Assembly: GCF_035594125.1 (NCBI RefSeq)
Contig: NC_087190.1
Span: 7,448,962-7,512,961, forward strand
Origin: Scylla paramamosain
Taxonomy: Eukaryota; Arthropoda; Malacostraca; Decapoda; Portunidae
Direction of reading: 5' to 3'
DNA length: 64,000 nt
Shown here piece after piece: positions 8,999 to 21,588 of this stretch (positions within the stretch are counted from its first letter, which is position 1; the number at the start of each line of letters is the position of its first letter). A program made the translations under genes and the position numbers. Under the pieces are notes generated by a model. The model had not been told where the DNA came from. It was given only the letters and a program-made list of their open reading frames with translations, and searched no databases.

Positions 8999-11956
8999 TC
9001 AAAAATTGGTGGATAAGTGTCCTGAAACCTCCCTCTTGAAGGAATTCAAGTCATAGGAAGGTGGAAATACAGAAGCAGGCAAGGAGTTCCAGAGTTTACC
9101 AGAGAAAGGGATGAATGATTGAGAATACTGGTTAACTCTTGCGTTAGAGAGGTGGACAGTATAGGAGTGAGAGAAAGAAGAAAGTCTTGTGCAGCGAGGC
9201 CGCGGAAGGAGGGGAGGCATGCAGTTAGCAAGATCAGAAGAGCAGTTACCATGAAAATAGCGGTAGAAGACAGCTAGAGATGCAACATTGCGGCGGTGAG
9301 AGAGAGGCTGAAGACAGTCAGTTAGAGGAGAGGAGTTGATGAGACGAAAAGCTTTTGATTCCACCCTGTCTAGAACAGCAGTATGAGTGGAACCCCCCCA
9401 GACATGTGAAGCATACTCCATACATGGACGGATAAGGCCCTTGTACAGAGTTAGCAGCTTGGGGGGTGAGAAAAACTGGCGGAGACGTCTCAGAACACCT
9501 AACTTCATAGAAGCTGTTTTAGCTAGAGATGAGATGTGAAGTTTCCAGTTCAGATTATAAGTAAAGGACAGACCGAGGATGTTCAGTGTAGAAGAGGGGG
9601 ACAGTTGAGTGTCATTGAAGAAGAGGGGATAGTTGTCTGGAAGATTGTGTCGAGTTGATAGATGGAGGAATTGAGTTTTTGAGGTATTGAACAATACCAA
9701 GTTTGCTCTGCCCCAATCAGAAATTTTAGAAAGATCAGAAGTCAGGCGTTCTGTGGCTTCCCTGCGTGATATGTTTACCTCCTGAAGGGTTCGACGTCTA
9801 TGAAAAGACGTGGAAAAGTGCAGGGTGGTATCATCAGCATAGGAGTGGATAGGACAAGAAGTTTGGTTTAGAAGATCATTAATGAATAATAAGAAGAGAG
9901 TGGGTGACAGGACAGAACCCTGAGGAACACCACTGTTAATAGATTTAGGAGAAGAACAGTGACCGTCTACCACAGCAGCAATAGAACGGTCAGAAAGGAA
10001 ACTTGAGATGAAGTTACAGAGAGAAGGATAGAAACCGTAGGAGGGTAGTTTGGAAATCAAAGCTTTGTGCCAGACTCTATCAAAGGCTTTTGATATGTCC
10101 AAGGCAACAGCAAAAGTTTCACCAAAGTCTCTAAAAGAGGATGACCAAGACTCAGTAAGGAAAGCCAGAAGATCACCAGTAGAGCGGCCTTGACGGAACC
10201 CATACTGGCGATCAGATAGAAGGTTGTGAAGTGATAGATGTTTAAAAATCTTCCTGTTGAGGATAGATTCAAAAACTTTAGATAAGCAGGAAATTAAAGC
10301 AATAGGACGGTAGTTTGAGGGATTAGAGCGGTCACCCTTTTTAGGAACAGGTTGAATGTAGGCAAACTTCCAGCAAGAAGGAAAGGTAGATGTTGACAGA
10401 CAGAGCTGAAAGAGTTTGACTAGGCAAGGTGCAAGCACGGAGGCACAGTTTCGGAGAACAATAGGAGGGACCCCATCAGGTCCATAAGCCTTCTGAGGGT
10501 TTAGGCCAGCGAGGGCATGGAAAACATCATTACGAAGAATTTTAATACGAGGCATGAAGTAGTCAGAGGGTGGAGGAGAGGGAGGAACAAGCCCAGAATC
10601 ATCCAAGGTAGAGTTTTTAGCAAAGGTTTGAGCAAAGAACTCAGCTTTAGAAATAGATGTGATAGCAGTGGTGCCATCTGGTTGAAGTAGAGGAGGGAAA
10701 GAAGAAGAAGCAAAGTTATTGGAGATATTTTTGGCTAGATGCCAGAAATCACGAGGGGAGTTAGATCTTGAAAGGTTTTGACATTTTCTGTTAATGAAGG
10801 AGTTTTTGGCTAGTTGGAGAACAGACTTGGCATGGTTCCGGGCAGAAATATAAAGTGCATGAGATTCTGGTGAAGGAAGGCTTAAGTACCTTTTGTGGGC
10901 CACCTCTCTATCATGTATAGCACGAGAACAAGCTGTGTTAAACCAAGGTTTAGAAGATTTAGGACGAGAAAAAGAGTGAGGAATGTACGCCTCCATGCCA
11001 GACACTATCACCTCTGTTATGCGCTCAGCACACAAAGACGGGTCTCTGACACGGAAGCAGTAGTCATTCCAAGGAAAATCAGCAAAATACCGCCTCAGGT
11101 CCCCCCAACTAGCAGAGGCAAAACGCCAGAGGCACCTTCGCTTAGGGGGATCCTGAGGAGGGATTGGAGTGATAGGACAAGATAAAGATATGAGATTGTG
11201 ATCGGAGGAGCCCAACGGAGAAGAAAGGGTGACAGCATAAGCAGAAGGATTAGAGGTCAGGAAAAGGTCAAGAATGTTGGGCGTATCTCCAAGACGGTCA
11301 GGAATACGAGTAGGGTGTTGCACCAATTGCTCTAGGTCATGGAGGATAGCAAAGTTGTAGGCTAGTTCACCAGGATGGTCAGTGAAGGGAGAGGAAAGCC
11401 AAAGCTGGTGGTGAACATTGAAGTCTCCAAGAATGGAGATCTCTGCAAAAGGGAAGAGGGTCAGAATGTGCTCCACTTTGGAAGTTAAGTAGTCAAAGAA
11501 TTTCTTATAGTCAGAGGAGTTAGGAGAGACGTATACAGCACAGATAAATTTAGTATGAGAATGACTCTGTAGTCGTAGCCAGATGGTGGAAAACTCGGAA
11601 GATTCAAGAGCGTGGGCACGAGAGCAGGTTAAGTCATTGCGCACATAAACGCAGCATCCAGCTTTGGATCGAAAATGAGGATAGAGAAAGTAGGAGGGAA
11701 CAGAAAAGGGGCTACTGTCAGTTGCCTCAGACACCTGAGTTTCAGTGAGGAAAAGATGAGGTTTAGAAGAGGAGAGGTGGTGTTCTACAGATTGAAAATT
11801 AGATCTTAGACCGCGAATGTTGCAGAAGTTAATGAAGAAAAAGTTGAGGGGGGTGTCAAGACACTTAGGGTCGTCGACGGAAAGGCAGTCCGACCTGGGG
11901 ACATTTATGGTCCCCTCCCCAGATGGGGACTCCGAGGCTGGTGTAGGAGTCGCCAT
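8999..11956 (-). CDS. Family A endonuclease-reverse transcriptase, intact 985-residue ORF
   Basis: This single protein would nick target DNA and copy its own RNA by target-primed reverse transcription. I chose the ATG at 11956 ([11 protein letters not shown]) because the open frame upstream of it has only a GTG at 12124. An APE-type endonuclease occupies roughly residues 40-260, with NIRGL, FLTETQ (Glu near 71), LGDFNVHH (near 176) and SSDHNLI (near 250). The reverse transcriptase lies at about 490-760: [48 protein letters not shown] and [10 protein letters not shown] (near 705). A C-terminal region follows ([40 protein letters not shown]). All catalytic motifs are intact and there is no stop or frameshift, so this could be a recently active master-type copy. 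There is no CCHC knuckle. The exact clade (Jockey, CR1 or a relative) is unsettled. Confidence 0.9.
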   Translation of the reverse strand: MATPTPASESPSGEGTINVPRSDCLSVDDPKCLDTPLNFFFINFCNIRGLRSNFQSVEHHLSSSKPHLFLTETQVSEATDSSPFSVPSYFLYPHFRSKAGCCVYVRNDLTCSRAHALESSEFSTIWLRLQSHSHTKFICAVYVSPNSSDYKKFFDYLTSKVEHILTLFPFAEISILGDFNVHHQLWLSSPFTDHPGELAYNFAILHDLEQLVQHPTRIPDRLGDTPNILDLFLTSNPSAYAVTLSSPLGSSDHNLISLSCPITPIPPQDPPKRRCLWRFASASWGDLRRYFADFPWNDYCFRVRDPSLCAERITEVIVSGMEAYIPHSFSRPKSSKPWFNTACSRAIHDREVAHKRYLSLPSPESHALYISARNHAKSVLQLAKNSFINRKCQNLSRSNSPRDFWHLAKNISNNFASSSFPPLLQPDGTTAITSISKAEFFAQTFAKNSTLDDSGLVPPSPPPSDYFMPRIKILRNDVFHALAGLNPQKAYGPDGVPPIVLRNCASVLAPCLVKLFQLCLSTSTFPSCWKFAYIQPVPKKGDRSNPSNYRPIALISCLSKVFESILNRKIFKHLSLHNLLSDRQYGFRQGRSTGDLLAFLTESWSSSFRDFGETFAVALDISKAFDRVWHKALISKLPSYGFYPSLCNFISSFLSDRSIAAVVDGHCSSPKSINSGVPQGSVLSPTLFLLFINDLLNQTSCPIHSYADDTTLHFSTSFHRRRTLQEVNISRREATERLTSDLSKISDWGRANLVLFNTSKTQFLHLSTRHNLPDNYPLFFNDTQLSPSSTLNILGLSFTYNLNWKLHISSLAKTASMKLGVLRRLRQFFSPPKLLTLYKGLIRPCMEYASHVWGGSTHTAVLDRVESKAFRLINSSPLTDCLQPLSHRRNVASLAVFYRYFHGNCSSDLANCMPPLLPRPRCTRLSSFSHSYTVHLSNARVNQYSQSFIPFSGKLWNSLPASVFPPSYDLNSFKREVSGHLSTNF

Positions 11957-12088
11957 GATTTTAAAATTTTTTGATTGAAGGGTGTGTGTGTTATTAGGTG
12001 CTTGTAGTTTTGTGTGGAGGAAGAGAGTTGTCTTTAGAGGGCAGGCTGTGACTACCCCCTTGTGTTGTGAGACACAAAGGGAAACGTT

Positions 12089-12157
12089 CAGTGAGGTCAC
12101 AGCTGGGTTTAATGATAAGTTCACAGCACCCCCTGAACAGTGCTTTAGACCTCACTG
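12089..12157 (-). promoter_or_regulatory. Conserved stem in the family A 5' UTR
   Basis: CAGTGAGGTC at 12148-12157 (minus-strand reading) is exactly complementary to GACCTCACTG at 12089-12098, with a 49-nt loop. The pairing is kept in the copy ending at 59891 and nearly kept in the one starting at 32616. A second small hairpin, GGCAG with CTGCC, lies at the very 5' end (about 12177-12194). The function is unknown; RNA structure for translation, 5' processing or promoter activity are all possible. Confidence 0.5.
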
Positions 12158-12865
12158 GGAGTAATTATCGTTTCGGCAGGTGTCTACTGCCTCCTCCTCC
12201 TTATAATCTGAACTGGAAACTTCACGTCTCATCTCTAGCTAAAACAGCTTCTACGAAGTTAGACAATCTGAGACGTCTCCGCCAGTTTTTCTCACCACCT
12301 CAGATGCTAACTCTGTACAAGGGCCTTATCTATCCATGTATGGAGTATGCTTCACATGTCTGAGGGGGTTCCACTCATACAGCTCTTCTAGACAGGGTGG
12401 AATCAAAAGCTTCTCGTCTCATCAACTCCTCTCCTCTAACTGACTGTCTTCAGCCTCCCTCTCATTGCCGCAGTGTTGTATCTCTAGCTGTCTTCTACTG
12501 CTATTTTCATGCTAACTGCTCTTCTGATCTTGCTAACTGCAAGATCCTCCCGCGGCCTTGCTGCACAATAATAATAATAATAATAATAAATTGTTTATTC
12601 CATGAAACATGGTTATTCATTTGATCATACACAAGTACAAGTAAAATAAGAAAGCAAATGTAGCTACATCATCAACTTAGCGTAAGGCCATAAATGCTAA
12701 AATGATGAGATAAAATCTACGAGAAAAACTATAAAATACTATAAAATAATACCTAAAATAAAGCTAAAACTAAAATAAGACTAGAAACAAAATTAAAATA
12801 TTGGAGAAATGTTAAAATATGAAATCTAGCTAGATAGTGTAAAAAATAAATACAAATGTGGAGAC

Positions 12866-15700
12866 CTAATTCAACACATTTAACAGTAGATTTCTAAGAC
12901 TAGATTTGAAACTGTGTAGGCTTCCGGAGGTGGTAATATAGTGAGGGAGCTCATTCCATAACTTGGGCCCACACACCTTAGTGGCCCTGTCACCAGTGTC
13001 TGTTTTATTTCTTTTTATATACAGGTTATTTCCTTGTTTTGTTGTGGTGGTTGTATTATCTCTGACTGTGGGAAGGTTCAGGTACCAGTCTGGGTATAGT
13101 CCATTCATTGATTCATACACTGTAGTACACTTCTCTAAATAATATTTGTCTTTCACAGTCAGCCACTCTAGTTCTTTTATGATAGGACTCACGTGGTCAT
13201 ATTTTCTTGCACCTCCAGTTACATCTTTAGCAGCAAAGTTCTGTAGTTTTTGTACAGTATGAATGAGAGTTTTTTTGGTAGAACCCCAGATACAAATACA
13301 ATAATTAATGAGGCTAAGCACTAAAGACTGTACAATAAATTTACGAGTGGGTTTGTCAAAGTTCTCACTAACTCTGTTTATAAACATTAATGTTCCCATT
13401 ATTTTAGTATTTAATTCTGCAATGTGCACATCAAATAACATGTATTTGTCAAAATAGACCCAAATTTTTTACATGCGTAGTCGGGTATATATGTACTCCA
13501 TTACAATTTATAGAAATGGGAACATGGGCTAACAGTTGCCTATTTCCAATGAAGATGCATTGCGTTTTTTTGTTATTTAATAATAGACCATTTGTTAGGA
13601 AATAAAGTTCTATATTTCGCAATGCATTTTCAGTGTTGGAGATGAGCTCATCAAAATTTTCGACAGTATCAGCTTCGAGGAATTGGGTGTCATCCGCGTA
13701 TTGTATCAAAGATGTCTCGACTTTCTCATTAAGATCATTGACGTATATAGAAAATAAAATTGGGCCGAGAATTGAGCCTTGTGGAACCCCGTAACATACG
13801 TTTTCTTTCTTAGATATTGTATTATTTAAGCAAACGGATTGTGATCTATCTTGAATATAATTTGCAAACCAAAAATTGTCAATATTAAGCTTAGTGCACT
13901 TATTTAATAAATTATCGTGGCTGATACTGTCAAAGGCTTTTGATAGATCACATAAAGTCAATACAGAGATTTTCTTTGAGTCCATATTATCATAAATTTT
14001 ATCTGTAACGACAGTAAGAGCAGTTTCTGTAGACAGTCTAGGACGAAACCCGTGCTGCGTATTAGACAAGAGTTTATTAGTTTCCAAATAATGCGAGAGC
14101 TGGCTAGCAACTACTTTTTCAAGAATTTTAGAAAGAATGGGTAAAAGAGAAATAGGTCTGTAATTATTAAAATCATTAGTATCACCACTTTTAAAGAGTG
14201 GAACTACCACAGCATGTTTCCAAGTAGTAGGAAAGATACCTGTGACAATGGAAGTGTTAACAATGCAAGTTAGATAGAATGCGATAACAGACTGAGTCTT
14301 TTACGAAAGTTAAAGGAATACCATCAGAGCCTACTGAGCTTGTGTCGTTAAGTCCCTTTATATTAAGAATTATAGTGTCAGTGTCAACAGGTTGTGGTCT
14401 AAAATTATTGTCACCATCAAGGGTATTAATCATATCATTGAAAAGCATCACATTTTCACCATGGAACATCTCTTGAGTTTTTTCATAAGTATTTCTTCCA
14501 ACATCTGCAAAGTGTTTATTAAAATCATTAGCTTTAGTAATTTCATTATCAAAGTTGCAATTACTGGCATTGTGTTTAGAATTGGGGATTATTTCTCTTA
14601 TTGTTTTCCATGTCTTTGCAACATTACCTTTATTTTCATTAAGTTTATTACTGTAGTACTTGTTTTTACTTTCATGAATGAGTGTCTTGATTTGCTTCTT
14701 CTCTTGCTTATACTAATCCTGAAGGGCAGCGTTTTGTCTGTCAAATCTAAGCTTTTTTCGAGTTTCATTTTTAAGTTTTATGATCTCCTGTAGATGATCC
14801 ATCATCCATGGTGCAAATGGTCGTTTAATTTCTTTCGTTACATAGGGAGCACAATCGTCCAAACATTTAATAAAATTAAAAGTAAATATCTCAACCTGCC
14901 TAATGACATCGTCTGTGTATAAAATTTTATTAAAATGTTCCCTACTTTCAAGTATTTTAAAGCAAAAATCTTCTTTCGTATATTTACCGAGGTAGCGAAA
15001 GGTTTTAATCATTGGCAGCCTCTTAGGTTTGTTAATGTCAACAGTTATGCCGACGAGGTTGTTGTCTGCTACCTCCTGCGGGACAACGTCACAGATGAGC
15101 ACAGAACTAGGCTTACTGGTGATGATAAGGTCTAATAGTGTCGAGAACGTATGGGTAATTCTAGTCGGTTTGTTGACCAACTGCGTTAATTTGCTGGCTT
15201 TTATAAGCCTAGACATTTTATTATCCTTATCCAGTAAATTGTCATTAAAATCGCCTAAAACATATGATGCCTTATTTTTTTTTAAACAATCATTTTAAAA
15301 ATGTCTTGTATATAGTTAAAAGAGGTAACTGGGGCCTTAGGGTGTCTGTAAACACCCTACAATGATAGATGGTAATTTCCGACATTGTACTGTCACCCAT
15401 AAGTCCTCAACTCCCTCCTGCCTCGGAGCATTAAAATTAATCACATTAGTCGTTAAAATATCCTTCACGTAAATACATACACCACCACCGCGTCCACCAT
15501 CACGACAGAAAATCTTATAACCTGGTAACTTGACAAAATCATCCGTAGAATTGGGAGCGAGCCACGATTCACTTACACATAGTACATCAGTATTTCTTTC
15601 TTCTACTAACAGTCTTATTACATCCATGTTTCCCAACAGTGACTGAGTGTTTACATGTTCAATTGTCAAAAAATTTCTTTTGGTTTCTACAGCAGCTATA
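12866..15700 (-). pseudogene. Family B ORF2: endonuclease-reverse transcriptase, disrupted
   Basis: Collinear pieces in shifting frames cover an APE endonuclease and an RT. The endonuclease shows EHVNTQSLLG, CVSESWLAP, a frameshift near 15337, VLGDFNDNLL, and ADNNLVG where the catalytic SDH/ADH motif is expected, so the His appears replaced. A linker follows (KRPFAPWMMDH). The RT (14210-13449) shows VVPLFKSGDTNDFNNYRPIS, HGFRPRLSTETAL, CDLSKAFDSISHD, YGVPQGSILGP and IQYADDTQFLE. The C-terminal region (13441-12866) includes INYCICIWG and WNELPHYI. Breaks lie near 15337-15216, 14713, 14469-14257 and 13445. The sequence belongs to the CR1/L2 group of non-LTR elements. Confidence 0.85.
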
Positions 15701-15717
15701 ACTTCTTTGCCGTTGTC

Positions 15718-17611
15718 CTATGGTGTGTAATATTGACACAGGCGGTTCTTGTGCCCTAGGCGCCTGCAAATGCCACACGACAGTTTGTGATCGAACCTAC
15801 AATTTACTTGTACATGATTAAATTCTCCACAATTGTAACATCCAACTTTACCGTTTTGAAGTCTGTTGTTGTGCACTATGTCTCTAAACGCGTCTGTATG
15901 TCCTCCATTATCGTATTGGTGACGCTGGGAAACATCTATGGTTGAATAGTGTTCATGTTCCCGGCGTACTGAAGGTGTATGGCTTGGTAGTGAGTTTTCC
16001 CCATATCGACCCCTCCTGCCTGAGGGGTGAACAAGGGAACGATTGTGGGCTGTATGGTTACGTGCTATAGCCACACTGCTCAGGGCTGCAGCATAGCTGT
16101 GGGAGCTACGCTCGCTTCTCCTTACATTTTCGTTAGTCCACTGTTGTCTCATTGTTGTTCTTCCGGGAGCGTAGTGAGATACGGCAGGTGCAGTTGGTGG
16201 GCGATGGGATGCAGGTCTGTGCGAGGTGAATGTAGTACGTTGAGGAGAAATACTTCATGCGTAGGAGTTGTAGGTGCGTTATAAGACAGGCGAGTGGGGT
16301 GGTTGTTGGGTTGGCAGGAATGCTAGCGCTCAGGGAAGGTAGTGGTGGGGCTGGTCTTGTGTTGTCTTGGGCTTGGCCATTGCTACGCCGCTCATTTGCT
16401 TGTATTGTAGATGCATGTGCTTTTCTTTTAATATCCCAATTATCACACAGCTTGAGTTGAGGACACTGTCTGCTGATTGTAGATAATAACTTTATGGCCC
16501 CCAGTCTGTTGAGCCAGAAGTTTGAGTTCGTCCCCTTGTCAAAGCAGAGGTCGTCAAGTTCACCGGTACCAAGTGTAAATATAGGGACGGTATCGATGAC
16601 TGGTATACCGTTCGTATTGCTCCATGTGGCAAGATGGTCATTGAAGGATCTAATTTTCTCTTGAATTTCGTTCTGTGTAGAGTATAGTGCGACTTGACAA
16701 ACATACACTTTCATTGTGTTGTTTTTCTCCTTCAAATGACTTATGAGAGAACCCAAGTTGTCAAGTATTGTTGCCGATGAGTGTTCTTCAAGTATGTCAG
16801 TAGAGCCACAGTGGATGATACATACTGATGGAGATTTATGTAATTTTTCGCTGACCCAGCATTTGAGTAGGTCCATGTTGGCACCAGGGATGGTTTTCAC
16901 GGAGCTGCTGTGATGTAGGTCGAAGTTGTAGATGGAGCGTAAGTTGGAGTCACCGAGGAGGAGGCAGGTGTCAGTGTGTTGGTTTCCTCCGTTATCACAC
17001 TGGTGATGTTCCAACTCAGTCACACGTTGTTGCAGTTGTTCGATCGTGTTATATGTTGCCTTCACTTCAGTATTTAACAAGTCTATCTCCATCTCTTTTG
17101 TTGCCAGTTTCGACTTAATCATCTTAATTTCCCTCGCCATGTGCGTAAGACTCAGATCCTCAGACTCGGCGTTGTCCTCTTGATTGGCCATGGTGTCCTG
17201 CATAATACTCAGATCCTCAGACTCGGCGTTGTCCTCGTGATTGGCCGCGGTGTCCTGCTGGTTTTGGGAGGAGCGTGTCGGTGTAACGTCGCTGTTTGAT
17301 AAGGGGTGTGACTCCATATCTCCGGACTCTGGCTGTAGCTTTTCCAATATCATTTATATTAACTGGTTTTTAGTTGTCCAGATATTTTTAATACCTAGCT
17401 CACGGCATCATTTCTGTAGATCGGACCTGAAATAGTTTTTATCGAGGAATTCCCTCGTAGGGTGCATTAGAGTTGGCACTGTGTCGGGCGGTGTTGCCAG
17501 GTGGGGCGTCGCCACCTGTGCTGCTTGCTGCCTCCCTTCCGATTCTGTTAAGTTTTTTGGGTTTTTGTCAGATGTACTAGGGGACACAGTATCTTCATTA
17601 TTACCTCCCAT
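15718..17611 (-). pseudogene. Family B ORF1: SAP-like, coiled-coil, SGNH esterase and CCHC knuckles
   Basis: The ATG at 17611 (MGGNNEDTV) opens an acidic N-terminus, then a SAP-like helix pair (FRSDLQK, CRELGIKNIWTTKNQLI). Two in-frame stops interrupt it: TGA near 17406 and TAA near 17354. The frame then stays open to 16133. It has a duplicated acidic motif (NQEDNAESEDLS), a coiled-coil-like stretch (MIKSKLATKEMEIDLLNTEV) and a probable SGNH/GDSL esterase: LLLGDSNLRSI with the nucleophile block, CIIHCGSTDI, and LNRLGAIKLL near the catalytic His position. A frameshift at about 16133-16152 leads to two zinc knuckles of C-x2-C-x4-H-x4-C type (CYNCGEFNHVQVNC and CGICRRLGHKNRLC). Esterase-bearing ORF1 proteins are known from CR1/L2-group elements, where they are thought to act in RNP formation. 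Confidence 0.8.
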
Positions 17612-18304
17612 ACTGGTGGTCTAGTAGCTGAGGCGTGTTGCGTGTATTATATTCTAGTGTGGATATTGGGTATATTATATATATGGGTTACCCGAGTGGC
17701 TAGGTTTGATGTTGGTATCGATGACGTCACTATAGTACTTAGTGTGCATGCGCAGACCGGGAAAATTTTGTCAAGGGAAGGTCTAGACTGTAGCGTCAGT
17801 TCTTACAAGCTAAAAAAAACGACTAAGTCCAGACACTTCACAATTCAAAAACTAAACCAGCACGTTCTTACTGATCTTATGCGCCTTTTATCAGGTCTTG
17901 GTGTGTTGGCAGCCAACAGGTCAGTCTAGAGCCACTAAAACATGAGAGCAGGACCCAACCACTGTTTGTTTACATGCACGCTATTTTAGGAGAGAGCAAA
18001 AGGCTTTCTTCTTTCTCTCACTCCTATTCTGTCCACCTCTCTAATGCAAGAGTTAACCAGTATTCTCAATCATCCATCCCTTTCTCTGGTAAACTCTGGA
18101 ACTCCCTGTCTGCTTCTGTATTTCCACCTTCATATGACTTGAATTCCTTTAAGGAGGTTTCAAGATGCTTATCCTTCAATTTTTGACTAGTGCTTTGGGA
18201 CTAGCATTTTAGTGGGCATATTTTTTATTGGATTTTTGTTGCCCTCGGCCAGTGTCCCTTCTACATAAAAAAAAAAATAAAAAAATATAAAATAAATAAA
18301 TAAA

Positions 18305-18999
18305 AAGTAAATTATTTCCCTGGCCATAACCTTTGAAACAAACTTTGAACTATAAGTATAACTCCGAAGCTGTAACAAACGAGTTAAAATCTTATTTACT
18401 GCAATGGACTTCAAAAATAATATAAGCAATTTAGAGGAAAGCAAGTGGCAAAATGGTAACATGAGAACATATGAAAATATGGAAACTACAAGAGGCCTGC
18501 CAGCTTGCATGTGGTAATGCTAATATATCTATTTCATTGTAAAATATCTGAGCATTTCAACCCCCTCTTTAATACAGCTCACTGTAAGGATTCCATCATC
18601 AAGACACTGGTGGCAACATATGTTTTATGAAAATTATCTCCAAACTTGAATAATGGCAACTGAAATGTAAATAACTCAGGAAGGTTAGAGGTGTCTTGAC
18701 TTCCCACTGGAGCATTGACAATCTTCAAAGAATTAAATAAATATTTGCTGTTCTCAATACCAAACTGCACTATTTAAAGAAAAAATTACAATTTGTTTTC
18801 TAACTCATGAAATGCCAGAATCTAGTGAAAATGTTATATTTTGAATTTTAAAAATATTGATACTTTTCTCTGCCAGGCTATTCCAATACGATTCAAATGT
18901 CAACCCAGGTGAAGGAAAGCCTGGTTGAGCCTCTCACTGTGTTTAATAGTACAAAATCACCGATCATCAGGTGAAATTGAATGCCAAGACTGGTGAAAG
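18305..18999. other. AT-rich unassigned stretch
   Basis: No ORF, repeat terminus or array recognised. The right part may be the 3' region of the pogo/Tigger element that begins with the transposase at 19993, since that gene reads leftward into it. Confidence 0.4.
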
Positions 19000-19993
<994 letters not shown>

Positions 19994-20114
19994 GATTAGT
20001 GGGTGTCTGATAAAGAAAACATTTTGTAAATACATTCAGTATGCTATGCTAAAATTGGAAATTAAAGCAATATAAAGAAGATTTACATCTAATGACATGA
20101 TATTTTGTTCCTTA

Positions 20115-20740
20115 GGAGTCTATCCTGTCATCCAGTATCTTCGTATTATATATTCATTGATGATCTCCTAAGCCAAACTTCTTATTCTATCCACTCTTAT
20201 GCTGATGATACCATTATGCACTTTCCCATGTTTTTTCATGGGCATTCAACTCTTCAGAAGTTAAATAACTCGCAAGGAAGCCTCTGAATGCTTGATTTTG
20301 ATCTTTCTAAAACTTTTGGTTGGGACAGAGCAAACTTAGTGCTGTTCAATGCCTCAAAGACCCAGTTCCTCCATCCATCAATTCAACATAATCTTATCTT
20401 GCTATCTTTTAGTGCTAGTTTCACTCTAATAACTCTTCTGATCTGCTAACTGCATATGTCATCCCTCTTCCTACAGCTTCACTACAGAGGGCTTTTTACT
20501 TTCACCCCTATTCTTTTCACCTCCCTAATGCAAGACTTAATCAGTATTCCCAGTTTTTCATTCCTTTTACTAGTAAATGGTACAACTCACTCCCTACAAC
20601 TCCTCCCTAATGAAAGACAGTATTCTCAGTTTTTCATTGCTTTTAAAGGTAAACTCTGGAACTCTGTCTGCTTTTGCATTTCCTTCTACCTTTGATGAAG
20701 TTTTTCAAGATGGAGGTTTCAAGACACTCCTTCAATTTTG
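20115..20740 (+). mobile_element. Family A fragment, old and degenerate
   Basis: Recognisable pieces in order are [24 protein letters not shown]-like and NLVLFNASKTQFLH, then a jump to the C-terminal part (TSLMQDLISI, FKGKLWNSV). The C-terminal segment is partly duplicated in tandem: a TATTC-CAGTTTTTCATTCCTTTT-like block occurs at about 20544 and again at about 20620. It is much more diverged than the other family A copies and lacks a clear 3' UTR. It lies within the span bounded by the pogo/Tigger gene and its terminus at 22356, so it may be an insertion in that element. Confidence 0.7.
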
Positions 20741-21440
20741 GATAATTTTTTTTCAGACTATACCCTATTGGAAATGGCGCCCTCAGTGTATGTTTTTATT
20801 AAGAAATGTTGCCATAGACCAGAAACATCTTACATAGAAAAAAATCCAAAATAGATTAATAAATCAATTTAACCCTTAAACTGCTGTGATCACTTATACA
20901 TATAATCATGAATTTTCATGGCATGCATCCTTTCTAATGCGTTCTAGTGATCACTGGCCATTTTTGCCTTTCACCATGACTAGGCTCTACATCAAATTTT
21001 TTCCCATCATCCTCCTTCACCCTTCCTCCACTTCCTTGCCCCATTTACTCTCCTTCCCAAGCTATGAAGTTCCTCCCTCCCTCACATCCTCCCTCTACTC
21101 AGCAATGCATTCCTTCCTTCCCTTGTTCCTTTCCTCTCCCTTCCTCTTTCCTCTCCTCTCAAACCTCCCTCCCTGTCACCTCCCCTCCCTTTATCTGTTA
21201 GAGATATGGAACTAGGGAGTGATACCTCCCTCTCTCCCTCTTACTCCACGTTATTCACGCTTCATCCTTTTTCGCTCTTTTCACTCTCTTGTATGACTCC
21301 ATTTTCATTCTCAGTCATTTGCATTCTATTTAGCAATTCTCAGGATTGATCTTACTTTCACACAGAGAGAGAGATGGGGGTGAGGGGAGATGGGAGGGAG
21401 GGAAGGATGAGAGAGGGAATGGTGAAGAAGGGTGGAAGGG

Positions 21441-21443
<3 letters not shown>
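20741..21443. other. Pyrimidine-rich low-complexity stretch
   Basis: AT-rich to about 20990, then a C+T-rich tract (about 21000-21340) of irregular CCTCCCTTCC-type sequence. No gene recognised. Confidence 0.5.
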
Positions 21444-21539
<96 letters not shown>

Positions 21540-21540
21540 T

Positions 21541-21585
<45 letters not shown>
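21444..21585. repeat. (GA)n then (CA)n compound microsatellite
   Basis: (GA)n at 21444-21536 is followed after AAATG by (CA)n at 21542-21585. All long ORFs here are artefacts of the repeats. Confidence 0.95.

Positions 21586-21588
<3 letters not shown>

Larger units (their letters stand above)
8882..12196 (-). mobile_element. Family A non-LTR retrotransposon, essentially full length
   Basis: The minus-strand element starts near 12196 with a 5' UTR of about 240 bp and continues with one long ORF (11956-8999). It ends in a 3' UTR carrying the family signature (GACCACTGCTTTGACCC, then GTTACCCTTGGCCAG) and poly(A), seen as T25 on the plus strand at 8882-8906. The 5' boundary is inferred from loss of similarity with the copy ending at 59891. 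It sits inside the plus-strand family A copy. I could not identify an exact target duplication, and a few bases may be lost at the 5' junction. No separate ORF1 lies upstream. Confidence 0.9.
12569..17995 (-). mobile_element. Family B non-LTR retrotransposon (CR1/L2-like), full length
   Basis: This complete 5.4-kb minus-strand element is inserted in the plus-strand family A copy. Its 3' end is GGAATAAACAATTTATTATTATT on the minus strand, cut here after 20 bases as AATAAACAATTTATTATTAT. Flanks are GCACAA (12563-12568) and GCAAAA (17996-18001), a likely 6-bp target duplication with one change, and the family A sequence is continuous across the site. ORF1 (17611-15718) and ORF2 (about 15700-12866) are both recognisable, preceded by a 5' UTR of about 385 bp. 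Frameshifts and stops in both ORFs show it is inactive, but the damage is limited. Confidence 0.85.
6561..18296 (+). mobile_element. Family A copy split by three later insertions
   Basis: One plus-strand, 5'-truncated family A copy (about 2.6 kb without insertions) can be reassembled in order. Piece one is 6561-8881 (endonuclease from the [11 protein letters not shown] region through RT and YADD to LNILCLSFT). Piece two is 12201-12567 (resuming at [12 protein letters not shown], to LLPRPCCT-like sequence). Piece three is 17996-18296 (resuming at [21 protein letters not shown], ending in the family 3' UTR and A-rich tail). Each break resumes where the previous piece stopped, as judged from the other copies. 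The gaps hold a hAT-type MITE inside piece one, a reverse family A copy, and a full-length family B element. Stops and frameshifts make the host copy a fossil. Confidence 0.85.

Noticed and set aside
8999..12124. Starting the family A protein at 12124
   Set aside because: That codon is GTG in the 5' UTR. The first ATG in frame is at 11956, and the upstream part overlaps the conserved UTR stem.
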